The notes under the pieces are model-generated. The model did no database searches. It worked only from the letters and a program-made list of their open reading frames with translations, and was not told where the DNA came from. The position numbers and the translations under genes are program-made. Of a stretch of DNA of 64,000 nt, positions 1 to 12,350 are shown in pieces. Source of the stretch: Daucus carota subsp. sativus (lineage: Eukaryota; Streptophyta; Magnoliopsida; Apiales; Apiaceae); contig NC_030383.2 of assembly GCF_001625215.2 (NCBI RefSeq), forward strand, positions 63,044,949 through 63,108,948, read 5' to 3'. Within the stretch, counting starts at the first letter, position 1. Each line of letters starts with the position of its first letter.

Positions 1-561
1 GCATTTAATCAAAACTAATGTACAGAAAGAAAAGAAATGTTATAAGTAGCAACGAAGGACACACTTTATAGTTTAACAAAGCACTCCAGGAATCTAAGTG
101 AATCTGAATAACAGTTCATTCTCTCTTCTTTTGTAAACTGTTTTCCTTCTAGATACTTCTACTTGTTTCCTAATTCATCTTGAGGGTCCAACTTTTCTCT
201 CTAACAAATTTGGACTAGCAATGTTAAACAAATTTCCATGTATGACAGTCCCTAACTTAAATTTACATATAAGAAAGTGCATGACATATACATTATAAGA
301 AAGTGCATGACATATCTTTTATCTATATACTCCGTGGCTTCTTCTCACCATGCTGACTGAAACTGCATACCTTAAGTCAATAACTCGTGATAAATTCCAC
401 AAAGAAAAATAAACAGCATCAATTAACAAAAGCAGCGGTTCTGTCATAGAAATTTTTTCATCACTACATTTAAGAGTTGACTAGAGACAGACACCTCAAT
501 AGAGTTTTTAGGCATTCATTTTTGTCAATATCAAGAATAGAGCAACAAGAAAATTCTGTAC
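1..561 (-). other. Intron 3 of the ABCC transporter gene, running off the left edge
   Basis: No reading frame resembling the next expected ABCC exon (the stretch after the first nucleotide-binding domain) is visible on the minus strand, so this is read as intron that continues outside the window. It contains one small tandem duplication at about 285-320, where a unit of about 25 bp built around AAGAAAGTGCATGACATAT occurs twice. Otherwise it is plain AT-rich DNA. Confidence 0.55.
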
Positions 562-3363
562 CAGTATTAAATCAGCTGCTGGCAGAAATTCAACTTGATG
601 GGTCACATAAACTACAGTCTTAGTAGCTAATGCTGTCATGATGTATTCCTGCAAGCCCACCTCAGATATTAGGCCAAAACAATTTCACTGAACAAACTAG
701 TTGAAAATAAACAACTCAAAACTATCTAGCTGAACAGAAAAAATAGTTAAAAATAAGCAACCCTAACCTTGAATAGTTCAGAACCTGTGTGTGCGTCAAC
801 AGCACTGAAGGGATCATCAAGTAAATAGATGTCCGCATCTTGATAGAGTGCTCTGGCAAGCTGCACACGTTGCTTCTGGCCACCACTCAGATTTATGCCT
901 CTGTCACCAATAATTGTCTGATCACCATGTGAAAAAAGCTCCAAATCTTTTTCTAGCGAACAAGCATGAATTACACTCTTATATTTTGCCTTGTCCATTG
1001 GGCTACCAAAAAGTATATTTTCTTCTATATTTCCTGATTGTATCCAAGCTGACTGTGAGACATAAGCAGAGGATCCGCATACTCTAACCTGATCATTAAA
1101 AACCCACAATAAATGTACTATAAATGCAAAAAAGAACAAATAACTAATAATTTGAAAAAATTTAAAAAAGAGAACCACAAGCAACACAATAGCAACAAGA
1201 CAGCAAACTAGAGGCATGAAACTCTAGTTCAAATATTTTACTTACTTCGCCAGAGATTTTGGGAATCTCACCAAGAATGCAGGAAAGAAAGCTTGATTTC
1301 CCAGAGCCAACCATGCCGCATACAGCTACACACATACCCTTTTCCACCTTCATTTGTATGCCTGATAATGTGATGCTTGAAGAAGAACCATCCCAGCAAA
1401 ATTCACCATCTTTTATTTCTATTGCCACATTTGTGCTTCCTCGGGGTAACACTGTGATTGCATCATCCTGCAACTCTTCATCCTGTAGGAATCCAGTGAT
1501 TCGATCAAGAGAAACTTTTGTCTGAGCCATCATCGCAACTAAGTCTGGAAAATTCCTCAAAGGCTCTTGTAGAATTCTGAAAGTGGCCAGGGCAGAAAGG
1601 ACGGCCCCTGCTGTAAGCTTGTCCCCTAACAATATTGCAGTTCCAAAAGTGACAGCTGAAACAAATATAGGGGAGCTCCAGAATATAAAAGTAATAAATG
1701 CCTGTGAGTAAAGAGCTTTACGTAACCATTTGAATTCCACGCCCCGCATCTCCTCCAGTTTCAGACGGTATCTCTCCTCCCAGGCTTGTAGCTTGAGAAT
1801 CCTCATGTTTCTAAGACACTCCGAAGTCTTCCTCATTCTTTCATCTTTTGCAGACATTAAGTTGTCTTGGTAATTTTCCTGAAACCTTGCCAAGGGAATA
1901 GTGGCCACAATGGAGATTATGGTGGCAATCAATGTTGCAACTGTAGCAATACCAACATTTTTGTAAAGGATGGCAAGGGCAAGTACTATCTGCATAGGAA
2001 GCATCCATATGTCATGGAGATACCAGGAATAGTCCCCTACTCTTTGAACATCAACGGCCATGTAATTGACGATCTCTCCACTGGAATGACCTTGCTTTGC
2101 AGCACTTGAGAGCCTGAGCCCCTTTTTGTACACCATTGCTGTGAGAGCCGATCTGACATGCATCCCTAATATGTCTACTCCAAGATACCATTGACGTGTT
2201 GTTAAGGTCTCCACTAGCTTAGCTGCAAAAAAGACTCCGGCAAGGATATACCCTTCGTGGGGGAAAGTCTCAATTCCTCCCAAGTAATCCACAAAGTAAC
2301 TAATCAAGTATGGACCTACATATGAAACAAGAGTATTCAAGCCTGCAAAAATGGCATTAACTGCTGCCTCTTTCCAGAATGATTTGAGGATTGCCCAAGC
2401 TAAATAAGGTTGCCCGGTAGGATCTTCAGCCTTCAACTTCTCCCAGTTGGAATTTAAAACTTTATAATTTGTCTTAGAACGGTCTTTTGGGGCAAGAAGC
2501 GGAATGTCTTTCAGTTCAAGTGGTCTCTTTGCACCTAAAGAAAGAACTGGGTTTAGCCACGAAAGTGTGGCCAAACTAAAGATACCAGCTTCATTGTAAG
2601 GAGTAACCCTAAGGCACCCTGCTTCTTCTTCGACTAGCAAAGGCTCCTGAAGATCAGAGTTTCTGCATACCTGAATACCAGTGTCACCCCTGGATGCGGC
2701 TAAACTTAAAAAAGCAAGGGCAGGGGTTAACGCAAAATTTGCCAGGACATGAGAGTTGAAAAGTTTTGAGCCTTTGGTCAAAAATTTGTTTCCATCAGCA
2801 TACAAAGTACACAGACAGATCACAAATGATGCACCCCACCAAACCCTTAACAGCAACGGAAATTTCTCCGAGGGCCTAAATTTACAATAAAGTGTTGAAA
2901 AACTCAAAGCGAGCCAAGCTAAACTCTGAGCTGCAGGAGAAAGCACCAACGTCCAATTTCTACTCCTCTTTTCTGTGGACTCCCTTATCAAACCAATACC
3001 ATCATAACCTAATACCAATACTTGCACAAACAGCACATAAAAGCAACAAAAGGCTGTAGCTTTATACCAATTACCAATCACAATACTCTGAATCTCACTA
3101 TCACGACGCCTAATCGGGACTGAATTCCCATTAGAACCCTCTTTATCAACTCGAATTCGACCAAGGCACAAATATACCTGTTTCGCCGACACAATGAACA
3201 GAAACACGAGCAACAATGTCAAGTTGATGCAAATTGATGACAATTCCAATATAGGCAAGCCATGAAGAGCCTCAGAGGGACTATTTGTCGCCGAAAATCT
3301 CCTTCTTTTGGCTGATAAATCAGAGATTGCTTGATTAATTTCCAACAAAAGACTGATACCCAT
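562..3363 (-). CDS. ABCC-subfamily (MRP-type) ABC transporter, 5' part, three exons
   Basis: Exons are 3363-1246, 1088-768 and 648-562. All introns are GT-AG and phase 0 (157 and 119 bp). Together they give 842 residues, a little over half of a usual full-length plant ABCC of about 1500. The start ATG is at 3361-3363. The N-terminus has hydrophobic TMD0 segments and a linker, then a six-helix TMD1 (about residues 300-610). NBD1 follows, with Walker [10 protein letters not shown] in exon 1, and the Q-loop, signature LSGGQKQR and Walker B IYLLDD in exon 2. Exon 3 holds the H-loop region ([11 protein letters not shown]). TMD2 and NBD2 must lie left of the window. Members export glutathione conjugates, chlorophyll catabolites or phytate, mostly at the tonoplast; the substrate cannot be read here. 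It resembles the Arabidopsis ABCC3 group in layout. No break is seen, so this looks like a working gene cut by the edge. Confidence 0.93.
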
Positions 3364-4045
3364 TATAGATATCAATCTTTAATTGAACAGAACTGGTAAC
3401 TTGGCTCACTAAATATATAGTCTTTTGTATAGGCAATAAAGATCTACTCTTGTTAGAACATTTCAACATCTGTATACCCTTATTTATAAGCTTAACAAAC
3501 AGAAAGGCACAGTAGTGTAAAGATAACAATCTGCAAAAAACATAAGAAAACAAAAACAAAACTTTATCAACAACCTCACAGAGAATACAAAACCAAATTG
3601 AAATACTCCAACCCAATCTCTCTCCTCTCTCTCTCTCTCTTATCTCTGCAACACAAAGAGACAAAAAATGATGGCATGAAATTGAAATCTAAGAGAAACC
3701 CATGAGAGAGAATCCAAAAACCTGACCTGGGTTTATCTCACTTTTGCTGGAAAATCGATTGGAGAGCCGGTGTAGAATGCCGAGGCAGAGTATGAGATAA
3801 AGATTTAGATAGAAATAATAGAGTGTAAATAGAATAGCCAAAAGAGAAAAACTATACGTGTGTATACAGTGTAGAAACTGCTGCACTAGTACTACCATAC
3901 AAGTGGGAGAAAGTGGAAATGAACCTGCAGAATTTTTCAAGTGTCGATATGAATCTAAGAGGTTCATGTATGATACATGTGATAATATATACGTAAATAT
4001 ATACATTACTTGCTTGATATAAGTCGGAAATGAGTTAAAACACAA
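3364..4045 (-). promoter_or_regulatory. 5' leader and promoter region of the ABCC gene
   Basis: Upstream of the ABCC start the minus strand carries a purine-rich GA repeat (plus-strand CT run at 3618-3643), common in plant leaders. A CAG|GTCAGG match to a splice donor near 3725 could mark a leader intron, but no matching acceptor was assigned. No convincing TATA box was found. Confidence 0.35.
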
Positions 4046-6578
4046 TTATGTGTATATTTTTCAAAATTATTTGTTAGTTATAATTATTTTTTGACATTAA
4101 AATTTGAGTAATATTTTCAAAATAATTATAAGATATATTTTAGATAAAGAGTTACTGATTTTAACTGGGTGATTATTATTTATCGAATGAAAGTGATTAA
4201 AAATTATCTTACTATAATAATTCGAAAGAAAATTAGGAGTGTTTTTTTTTGTCAGGAAAATTAGGAGTGTTTGATTATAATGGGATTGCCCTAATATTGT
4301 ACCTCAAAAAATTTTATCCAGAAAGGGGGGCTTTTTCAGATGGTACTGGTTGATTGCAGCTGTAAATGGACAAATTTTCCATATGGGTTCTTTTTTGGGT
4401 TCATGAGATTCATACTCATTCTCGCACTACAAAGAAGAATATCACAAATACTATCGTATGTATAAGATATGATAGTACTCCTATATTTGTCCCTCAATAA
4501 ATTTTTGTCCTTTAAGATATTGAATGCACATATATGATATATGTATAACAAAAAATTATGAGAGATCAAATTATGATAAAATCTGAATTAAGTTGATACC
4601 AATTAGAATGGGATTGATTACAAATTTGAGTTGTAAAATGTGATAGATTAGAGTATATTTTATCAATTAATTGATTACGAATTCGAGTTATAGCACATAA
4701 TTTTATTAAAATACATGATTCTTCTAACATAAATTGAACATGAATCCGATCATTTCATAAAATTATCGGGTTTCCCTCAACTTAAACCGCATATTTTATA
4801 GGTTAGACCCCTGTATTATTAAAATATTGGAAAGCAAAATCAAGTTAAGATGATACAAATCAAGAACACCCCGGAACATTGTAATACTTTTGATTATGTT
4901 TTATATAATTTTAGAAATCTGATAATTTATTTTTAAAATCTTATATAAAATAGTAGGAAAATCAATTCACCCTCTTGTACTTTATTTTATTAGATTACTA
5001 TGATCTCTCTTAGATCTAGATTGTACATGTCTACATTATGATACATTGAACATCCTTGATGAGAGTATATCACTACCAAACATGCTAAATGTGAGGCAGT
5101 GACCAATGAGGAGAGACTATTTCTACTTTTATTGCAACATTATCATAACTTGCAAAGAATAAGGAAAGGATATCTTGGACAGGACTAAACATATGTAGTA
5201 CAGTGTGATTTCATGTGGCTGTGGGATGTGCACATTGTCCATGTTCTTTACAGAGAAAGAACATAATGGTTTGATTGTATGATTGTTTATGTTCTTTTTC
5301 AGTGGAGGGGGATTCTGAAATTTCATGCATTGATGAGTGTAATGCACATTCAAGAATCAAGATCATACCAGCTGTGCTCATTATACCTGCACAGTGCATG
5401 TAGGTTACCAGTGGTGGTCCATTTGACATGGCAGGTGGTCACTTTGGATAATTATTATTCATCCGTATTCAAATATATGTCGTTTGAGTGTTTTACACGG
5501 ATATTTTAAGTTTTTAACCGTATAGTTAAAATTATTTTAAATTTTTATAAAAGAAATAAATAAAATATATGATTAATATTATAATTCAAGATTTTTAATA
5601 ACATAATGATTTAAACTAGAGGATCAAGAAATTTATGAATGTATGTTAAAAATTGAAATAACCTATGTTTTGAAATGAGTGAATACTTCATTTCAGGATT
5701 CGGATCTAACTGAAATCATAAAATTTAATAATTTAGACTCCGTCGAGGTAATGGATAAAAAAAACTGCAAAATCTGATCCAATTTATCATAATCGATTAG
5801 TTGAGATTAAAATATTTCTTATGCAATCTGTTTTTTCTCAATTTTACTCTATGCAACACCTATATTTGAAACAAGTTTTTGTCTAATCAATCAATTTACT
5901 TATATAAAAGAGAAGCGAGAGCGTGTAGGTGGCGCTTCTCAGATAGCTTCATTTTATTTTTTTAATTTTCTGAAATTAGATTATTTAAAATCTTTTCCCT
6001 AAAAACTTTATAATTTCAGATGGACTAATCCCGACAAAAATCTTACATGAACATAAATCAAAAAACGGGTTTTAGTCGAGTCTGATTTCTATCGAGAACA
6101 ATCTGAATACAATTATTGAGTTAAAATAAATTATTATAATTTATCATATCATCTGAGGATAAATTTGGACCTTTACATGTGCGTGCCACCTGCTTATTTT
6201 GTTCCTATTAGCTTGAAATAAAAAACAAAAAGCAAAATGAACGTCACTATTTTGTTAGATCTGATTGTACTTTCACTTTCGACAACACATACAATAATAT
6301 GAGGTTAGGAAAGACACACGAGTATGTAACGCAAGTGTAAATGTCTCCGTGTACTTAATTATCAATAACAAACTTAGTTAATCTATTAATTATGCTTAGT
6401 AATTAGACGTTAATTAAGGTGTTAAGGAAGAACACACTTGCGTGGATTGCAAAAAGCATATTGCATATTATATGTTGTAGTGTGCGTTATGTATCGATTT
6501 TTGACACTTTACAACTATGACAAGATATTGTATATTACTTGGTGTCGTTTTCATAACTCAAAATACTTTAAATTATTA
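4046..6578. other. Gene-free AT-rich DNA with small repeat remnants
   Basis: No gene recognised. Items seen: a short direct repeat of ATTAGGAGTGTTT near 4235-4275; half of a MITE at about 5446-5560 (ATATGTCGTTTGA followed by an AACCGTATAGTTAAAATTATTTT-like segment), the same family as the MITE in the intron of RLP gene A; and a hairpin at 5910-5940 with arms AGAAGCG and CGCTTCT. Confidence 0.5.
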
Positions 6579-6640
6579 CTAGTCTTTAACCCGTTCGAAG
6601 CACGGGCGGGTATATAGTTCGTAATTTATTATTTATAATT
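6579..6640 (-). mobile_element. Helitron 3' terminus (minus strand)
   Basis: Read on the minus strand, a GC-rich hairpin (arms CCCGT and ACGGG, 6590-6606) is followed after about seven bases by CTAG at 6582-6579, and then the host base T. A hairpin just before a CTRR end at an A/T insertion site is the Helitron 3' signature. The 5' TC end would be at a higher coordinate and was not located, so the element length is unknown. Confidence 0.5.
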
Positions 6641-7740
6641 TAAATTTTAACATCATTTTATTAGTATTTTAGTATTAATGGATTAAATTTTAATTAAATC
6701 ATATTATTCAACTGACTATATTTTCTCCCGATTATTTGAAAATGGACAAACCCTAATAAATATGTGTGTGTGTGTCAGGATTTTAGTACATTTAATCCGA
6801 ATTTAGAACAAGTAGATTTAAAAATAAAAAAAATCAAAAAAATTAAATCTTTTCCAAACATAGCCGATTGTGTAATACCTTTGAAAGATTCGGTGATCTA
6901 ATCAATCGAATTTCAACGTACTTTTGTAATCTTGGTTTGTTTGACAACAATAACTTTTAGATTAGAATTCGAAAGAGTTATGTAATGATTCGTGTTTATA
7001 TTGAAATATAACACGTTAAAGTTAAAAAAGAGTTATATGAACGGTCTTGTTAAAAAAAGATATTCAAAATTGTATATTTATAATTTTATTTATAACATTA
7101 TTATAATTTTTTAATGAAATATTATATGATAATGAATTGTTATGAGTGTTTTTAGTGATTTGAAACTGTTTAACAATATAATACTAATAGACTCCACATT
7201 TGTAGACTTGTAGTACCAAAAGGAGAGTACCAAACCAAAAAATATATACCCATGTTGGTTTATTATAGTATAATATAGATTTTCAAAGATGACTCTGAAC
7301 AAGAGTGTGTCGACATTTATAATTTATATTAAAATATTAAATTTATATTGTATTTTAACTTTCATACTCATATATAAAATAAATATTTAGTTTAAAATCT
7401 GATACTTGTATGTAAACAACTAACTGAAGTTAGTAAAAATACTAATTACAGTGATTGTAATATTCAAAGGCAACTGATTTTTTTAGAAATAAACAAATTT
7501 TGTTAGTTATGATATAATACTAAATCTGTATCTTCAAATTACAAATAAATACAAGTTTTAAAATAATAATAATTTAATTTGATAACTGAGCATTGTGCTT
7601 TGGTTGCAAGGATATCACTTGTTTGGCTCGTGTTATACTCGTTAACTCCACATTAACTCATTTACAAATTATTTGAATATTCATATTAAAAACAAAATTT
7701 TTTAATCTTTAAAAATAAGAGACTTGTATTGACACTCACT
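6641..7740. other. Gene-free AT-rich DNA, perhaps Helitron interior
   Basis: No coding potential or repeat family recognised. A short TG run lies at about 6765-6775. Part of this may belong to the Helitron whose 3' end is at 6579. Confidence 0.3.
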
Positions 7741-8030
7741 GAACAATCTATCTGCGAGACGTGTCGTGACTTTCGACCTAAGACATCCAACACCTATGAT
7801 CATGTAGAGTCGCTTGACCACCTAAAACTACCTAAAACTGCTATAACTTTCGACAATAATCCGTTTAACACGTCCATCATAATTCTGGAGAGCCAACCAC
7901 AGTTCCAAGACCACCTAAAACTGTATAACTTTCGACAATAATCCGTTTAACACGTCCATCGTAATTCTGAAGAGCCAACCACAATTCCAAGATCAATTTC
8001 TTGACCATCAGCTCTGATATCATCAAATCT
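7741..8030. repeat. Imperfect 82-bp tandem duplication
   Basis: A unit starting ATAACTTTCGACAATAAT at about 7843 recurs at about 7925, about 82 bp later, with few changes. The block ends in AGCTCTGATATCATC near 8010-8025, which on the minus strand resembles a decayed tRNA-Met primer site. It may therefore be the edge of an old LTR element, but no LTR was found. Confidence 0.5.
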
Positions 8031-8046
8031 ACATTTGTATGATAAT

Positions 8047-8292
8047 GGGACCGTTTGCATGTGGTTAAAATAAATGCTTTTTGTTTAAAGTAAAGAAGTT
8101 AAGTAGAAGTGAGAAGCAAGTTAAGACTTATAAGTGATCAAAGTGTTTGAGAGATAAGTGGAAACGTGAAACAAAAGCCAGCATTCCTAACTTTTTATAA
8201 GTGCTTCTTGACTTTTTACACAAACAGTACAAATAAGTGTTTTTAACTTATAAATTCAGAAGCCGGGCTTCTAAGCCCGGCCAAACACCACC
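8047..8292. mobile_element. MITE of the GGGCCGTTTGG family, degenerate
   Basis: The termini are an imperfect inverted repeat (GGACCGTTTGCATG at the left, GGCCAAACACC at the right). The interior has the family words TAAAATAA-TGCTT, AAGACTTATAAGTGAT, TTTTTATAAGTGCTTCTTGACTTTTTACACAAAC and GAAGC-GGGCTT. Other members are at 10579-10823, 31486-31766, 60655-60940 and a fragment near 53818. Confidence 0.65.
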
Positions 8293-9202
8293 ATTGTCCT
8301 CTATCGACTGTGGTTAAACCTGTATGTATTTATTTTGGACTCCTTCCAAAAGACCTCATATTAATATAATTTTTTAACTACCTATATTCTAGATATATTT
8401 TTTTTATTTTTATGTCATGGAATTTAAGTTGACACCCACCAAACAAAGAGTCACACCAAATGAAATTTATTTCATTATTGTGAATGAAATTTATAGAACC
8501 TAATTGTTTTATTATCAGAAATTACGTTTTATATATGAGAATAATCAATATACTAAAATTTTAACGAACTTTTCCCGATAATTTAAGATATTTCTGATAA
8601 GTTAAAATATCAGAAGAACGACCAACTCGACAAAAATACATGCTCCACCATCTTTTTGACTCGTAAAGTCCCTTTATCCCATTTTGCAAAGCATGGAGTA
8701 AAGTTCGGTCCACCAAAACGTCCGGCACTAGTCTTTTCCTCATCCCAAAGTCCGTATAAATTCATCTTTACACAAAAATAGTCAAACATAGTTACATATA
8801 TGATGAAACACACAGAACATCATTTCTGCTGAATATTCCCTTTTCTAAGTAAATACACGTGGTTATTTGATATTGACTTCTAGTATTTATGATAATATAT
8901 TTAAATTTTATCAAATTTATTTTTAATTAAAACAAAGAAAATAACAATATAATAAAAATAAATAATAAATATACTTGATAAAATATGAATATATTATCAT
9001 AAATACTAGAATTCATAATTTTTTAGTTGGTTGTGGTAACATTTAAAAATAATCTGTAAAACTCTATAAATCATATTTTTAATACTTGAACTCGTATTTC
9101 GACCTGTTTGATATTTACAGTGATTTCATACCGTTTTCAGTTCAGTGACCAACTTGATACATTAAACCCACTTCAGTGATCAACTTAATAATTAACCCTT
9201 AA
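8293..9202. other. Gene-free AT-rich DNA with one short open stretch
   Basis: No gene recognised. On the minus strand 8813-8610 is open for 67 codons and includes YGLWDEEKTSAGRF and NFTPCFAKWDKG. It has no clear start context or splice partners, so it is left unannotated as a gene. Confidence 0.35.
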
Positions 9203-9308
9203 ATTTTGTTGACATTTTTGATAATTTTTTTATCAGTTATGTTTTATTGTACTCCTGTTTTTAGAAATTTTTTTTATGAAAACGACTAATCAGACAGGCA
9301 CTTGCCAA

Positions 9309-9961
9309 TAGGGGTGTAAATGAGTCGAGCCGAGCCGAATTCTAGAGGGCTCGTGTATCGTTTGTTAAAAAATTAGCGAACTCGAACTCGAGCTCGAGCT
9401 TGGATCGAGCCAAAAACATTGTTTGAGGATCGACTCATTAAGTAATAACTCTGTTCACGAACAGCTCGCGAACCGCTCACGAACATGTCTCACGAGCTTT
9501 TGCTCACAAACCGCTCATTAACTTACGCTCACGAACATGTCTCACGAATTTTTTCTCACCAACCGCTCATTAATTTTGTTCACGAGCTAGTTTATGCTCA
9601 TAAATTTATTTACGAGCTTGTTTGTTATTTAATTTAATTAAAAAATTATATTAAAATATTAATAATATTTTAATTTATGCTCTAAGGAATCATAAATTCA
9701 TAATAAACTATTTCACGAGTTAGTACAAGAACTACGCTCACGAGCCAAGTTCACAAACCATGTTCACAGACTCATAATTCGAACTTGTTTGTGAACTATC
9801 GAGTCGAACTCTGTTGTGCTCAAGTTCAGCTCGTTTATAAAACGAATCTTAAAATTGTGCTCAAGATCGACTCGTTTATGAATCGAACCGAGCTCGAATC
9901 AAGCTTTTTTCGAACCGAACACCGAGCGGTTATCGAGCGTATCAACTCATTTACAGCCCTA
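9309..9961. mobile_element. Non-autonomous hAT element, 653 bp
   Basis: Terminal inverted repeats TAGGGGTGTAAATGAGT and TAGGGCTGTAAATGAGT (the right one read on the minus strand) are flanked by perfect 8-bp target duplications CTTGCCAA at 9301-9308 and 9962-9969. The paralogous segment near 61239 has the uninterrupted site. The interior holds many short words built on GAGCTCGA and GCTCACGAAC, likely subterminal binding repeats. There is no transposase ORF. Confidence 0.88.
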
Positions 9962-10578
9962 CTTGCCAAACTTCTGGTGACCATAATTCTTATCATATAT
10001 TCAGTAAAATTATTCGGAAATAGACAAAAATTTAATTGTTTGTATTTGACAGGAATAACACAGTATATTGGTACAAGTCGCATCAAAAGAAGAAAAGAAT
10101 TAAAGGCAATTTCATTTCGAATCACTTGTCGGCATTCTTCTGGTCCTGATGGGTCTGCAAATAATTTAATTTATTTTTCACAAATAAATATAAAAACAAA
10201 TGCGCACCTACTTATTAGCGCCAGGACAACCGTACTGCAAAGTGGTCCAAATTTGATTTTTTGAAAATTTATTATTACATGTTTTTCATGGAATAAGTGC
10301 ATATTTAAAGAAATTTAAGATAAAAAGTTTGTTTGTTTAAATCGTAAATATGTTAAAATTATGGGGCCAAAATGGTTTAGTCACTTAATAAAATAAAACT
10401 TTAAAAATAAATAAAATTTATAAATTTCGATACCTATTGATTCAATTTTAATATATAATAATTTTTAAAGCTAATGTATCAAGATTATTTATTTTCATTC
10501 TCAAGATATTTGGTAAAATCTTGGATTAAAAGCTCCGCTCAAAAGTACGGTTACAACCCGAATATATCTCGATATTTT

Positions 10579-10823
10579 GGGGTGTTTGGCAATAACTTTT
10601 AAGCCCGGTTTCTGAGTTTATAATTTAGAAATATTTATTTGTACCGTTTGTATAAAAAGTCAAGAAATACTTAAACGAAGTTAGGATTACTAGTTTTTGT
10701 TTCAAGAAATCTACTTATTTCCCAAACAGTTTAATCACTTATAAGTCTTAAGTTGCTTCTGAAGTCTACTTCACTTTTTTACTTTAAGTAAAAACACTTA
10801 TTTTAACTCACCCAAACGGCCCC
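10579..10823. mobile_element. MITE of the GGGCCGTTTGG family
   Basis: The ends are GGGGTGTTTGGC and GCCGTTTGGG-type inverted repeats. The insertion is absent from the duplicated segment at about 61803, where CGATATTTT runs straight into the flank. Only TTT is clearly repeated at the borders, so the superfamily (hAT or PIF/Harbinger) stays open. Confidence 0.75.
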
Positions 10824-10941
10824 TTTGAATTTCATTTCACTTAATCTAAAATTTATTAGAACATATAATAATTTACAAGAAAATAGATTTATTTATTGAA
10901 TCTTAAACACAAAGTTTAACTATTGAGAAAAAGACTTATAA

Positions 10942-11287
10942 CAGCATCTCCAATCTCCGGAGTTCTAAAGTGGTTCTCTAAATATATAATAGGATATGTG
11001 TTTTTTAAGGGATTATTAATATTTTTATTGAATGGGAACTCCAACAACATTCCTTATTTATAACATTATATTCAACTTGTAATAGGAGAGAGAAAGTAGG
11101 GAAAGAGTGGGAATAAAAAAAAAAGAAGTGATTATTTTAATGTTGAAAATAGTATGAGGAATGGTTCCATAATTTTTAGAGATAGAAATGAAGTTGGCAT
11201 TCTAATTCTAATTTTTAAAAAAGTATTAAGACTCTGTTTGTGCGTAATATTTCCTATTATAATATTATAATAGTTTGGGTGATGCTA
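10942..11287. mobile_element. MITE with GCATCTCC ends
   Basis: CAGCATCTCCAATCTCC at the left pairs with GGGTGATGC at the right, and the block is missing from the paralogous copy near 61900. It belongs to the common plant class of MITEs with GAGCATCTCCAA ends. No coding capacity. Confidence 0.6.
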
Positions 11288-11980
11288 TAAGTGGGAGGAA
11301 TCTTGTCATTTTAAAGGCCCAACGCAATAACCGTAACCAGGCCTTAACGAAGCCCAGTTGTAATACCTTTATGTTCTTCGTAGTAAAATACTTAGGCGGG
11401 TTTCGAAGTATTTGTTTTATTAAAGAATAAAACAAATTATTCTAAAATATTAATATATTAGATTTTTAAAACATTTTAACTAAACACTATACAAATAGAT
11501 TACAAATATCACATAAATTGAACATTAAAATTTAAATAATAATAATGAATAAGTATAAAAAAAAGGTAATCTAATAGACTAATAAAAAATATTATAATTA
11601 TAATAGGTCATAAAATCAAATATATATATATTGATCATATATCAAAATATTAATATATATATTTTTTAATTTTTTAAATAAAAATATCACATATATTGTT
11701 TAAAAGAATCAATTTTAAATATTATCTCCAAAATACGTGTAAAAAAGTCGAATCAAATATATAATAGACCAAATAAATTTTTTTAAAGTAAAAGTTACAA
11801 GTAAATATGGACGAAGATGAAAAATAATCCCAATTCCCGACCCGCTTACTCGATGATGACAATAACTTTCCAACAAGAATATTTGTTTCAATTTTTCTTC
11901 AAAGAACATCATAATTATATAATAATTGATTTTAATTGCTTGACTATGCCCGTGAATAACCTTATTTAAAGTTTAATCCC
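11288..11980. other. Gene-free AT-rich part of the duplicated upstream segment
   Basis: About 100 bp at 11294-11400 (including GGAATCTTGTCATTTTAAAG) match copy 2 at 61921-62005. The rest is AT-rich and no gene was found. Confidence 0.5.
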
Positions 11981-12350
11981 TTGGAGCATCTCCAACAGCC
12001 TCTTACTTGATTTTTAAATATAATATAAAATATTAGACTCCTAGTAAGTTGATACAGATTTAAGAGTCTCAACTCCAACAATATTTTTTATACTTGCTCT
12101 TAAGTTAATATTTTATTCTTGTTTGGATTTGTGTATGACACAAACTCAAATGTAATTGGAGGGAATGGATATTTTATTATAAAAAATAAGTTAAGAGCTA
12201 TGTAGTTGACTCTTAACTTTGAGGAGAGAGGATAGAGAAACAAGAAGCTCAAATGAAGAGCTACTAAGAGTCTCTTGGAGCAAAAATTTCTTTCTCTTTC
12301 ATCAAATTAAAATTTAAGAGCTCATTTAAGAGTCTCTTGGAGATGCTCTT
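11981..12350. mobile_element. MITE with TTGGAGCATCTCCAA ends
   Basis: The left end TTGGAGCATCTCCAACAG and right end CTCTTGGAGATGCTC form terminal inverted repeats around an AT-rich interior that also repeats TCTTAAGAG-like words. No ORF. The next element of the same class begins directly at 12351. Confidence 0.7.

Noticed and set aside
1162..1245. Extension of ABCC exon 1 past 1246
   Set aside because: A GTAAGT donor follows GAA at 1246, and joining to 1088 restores the conserved NBD1 sequence; the extra open codons are intron.
9785..10264. 159-codon plus-strand ORF
   Set aside because: It spans the hAT right end and unrelated flank, has no domain, and is not kept in the duplicate copy.
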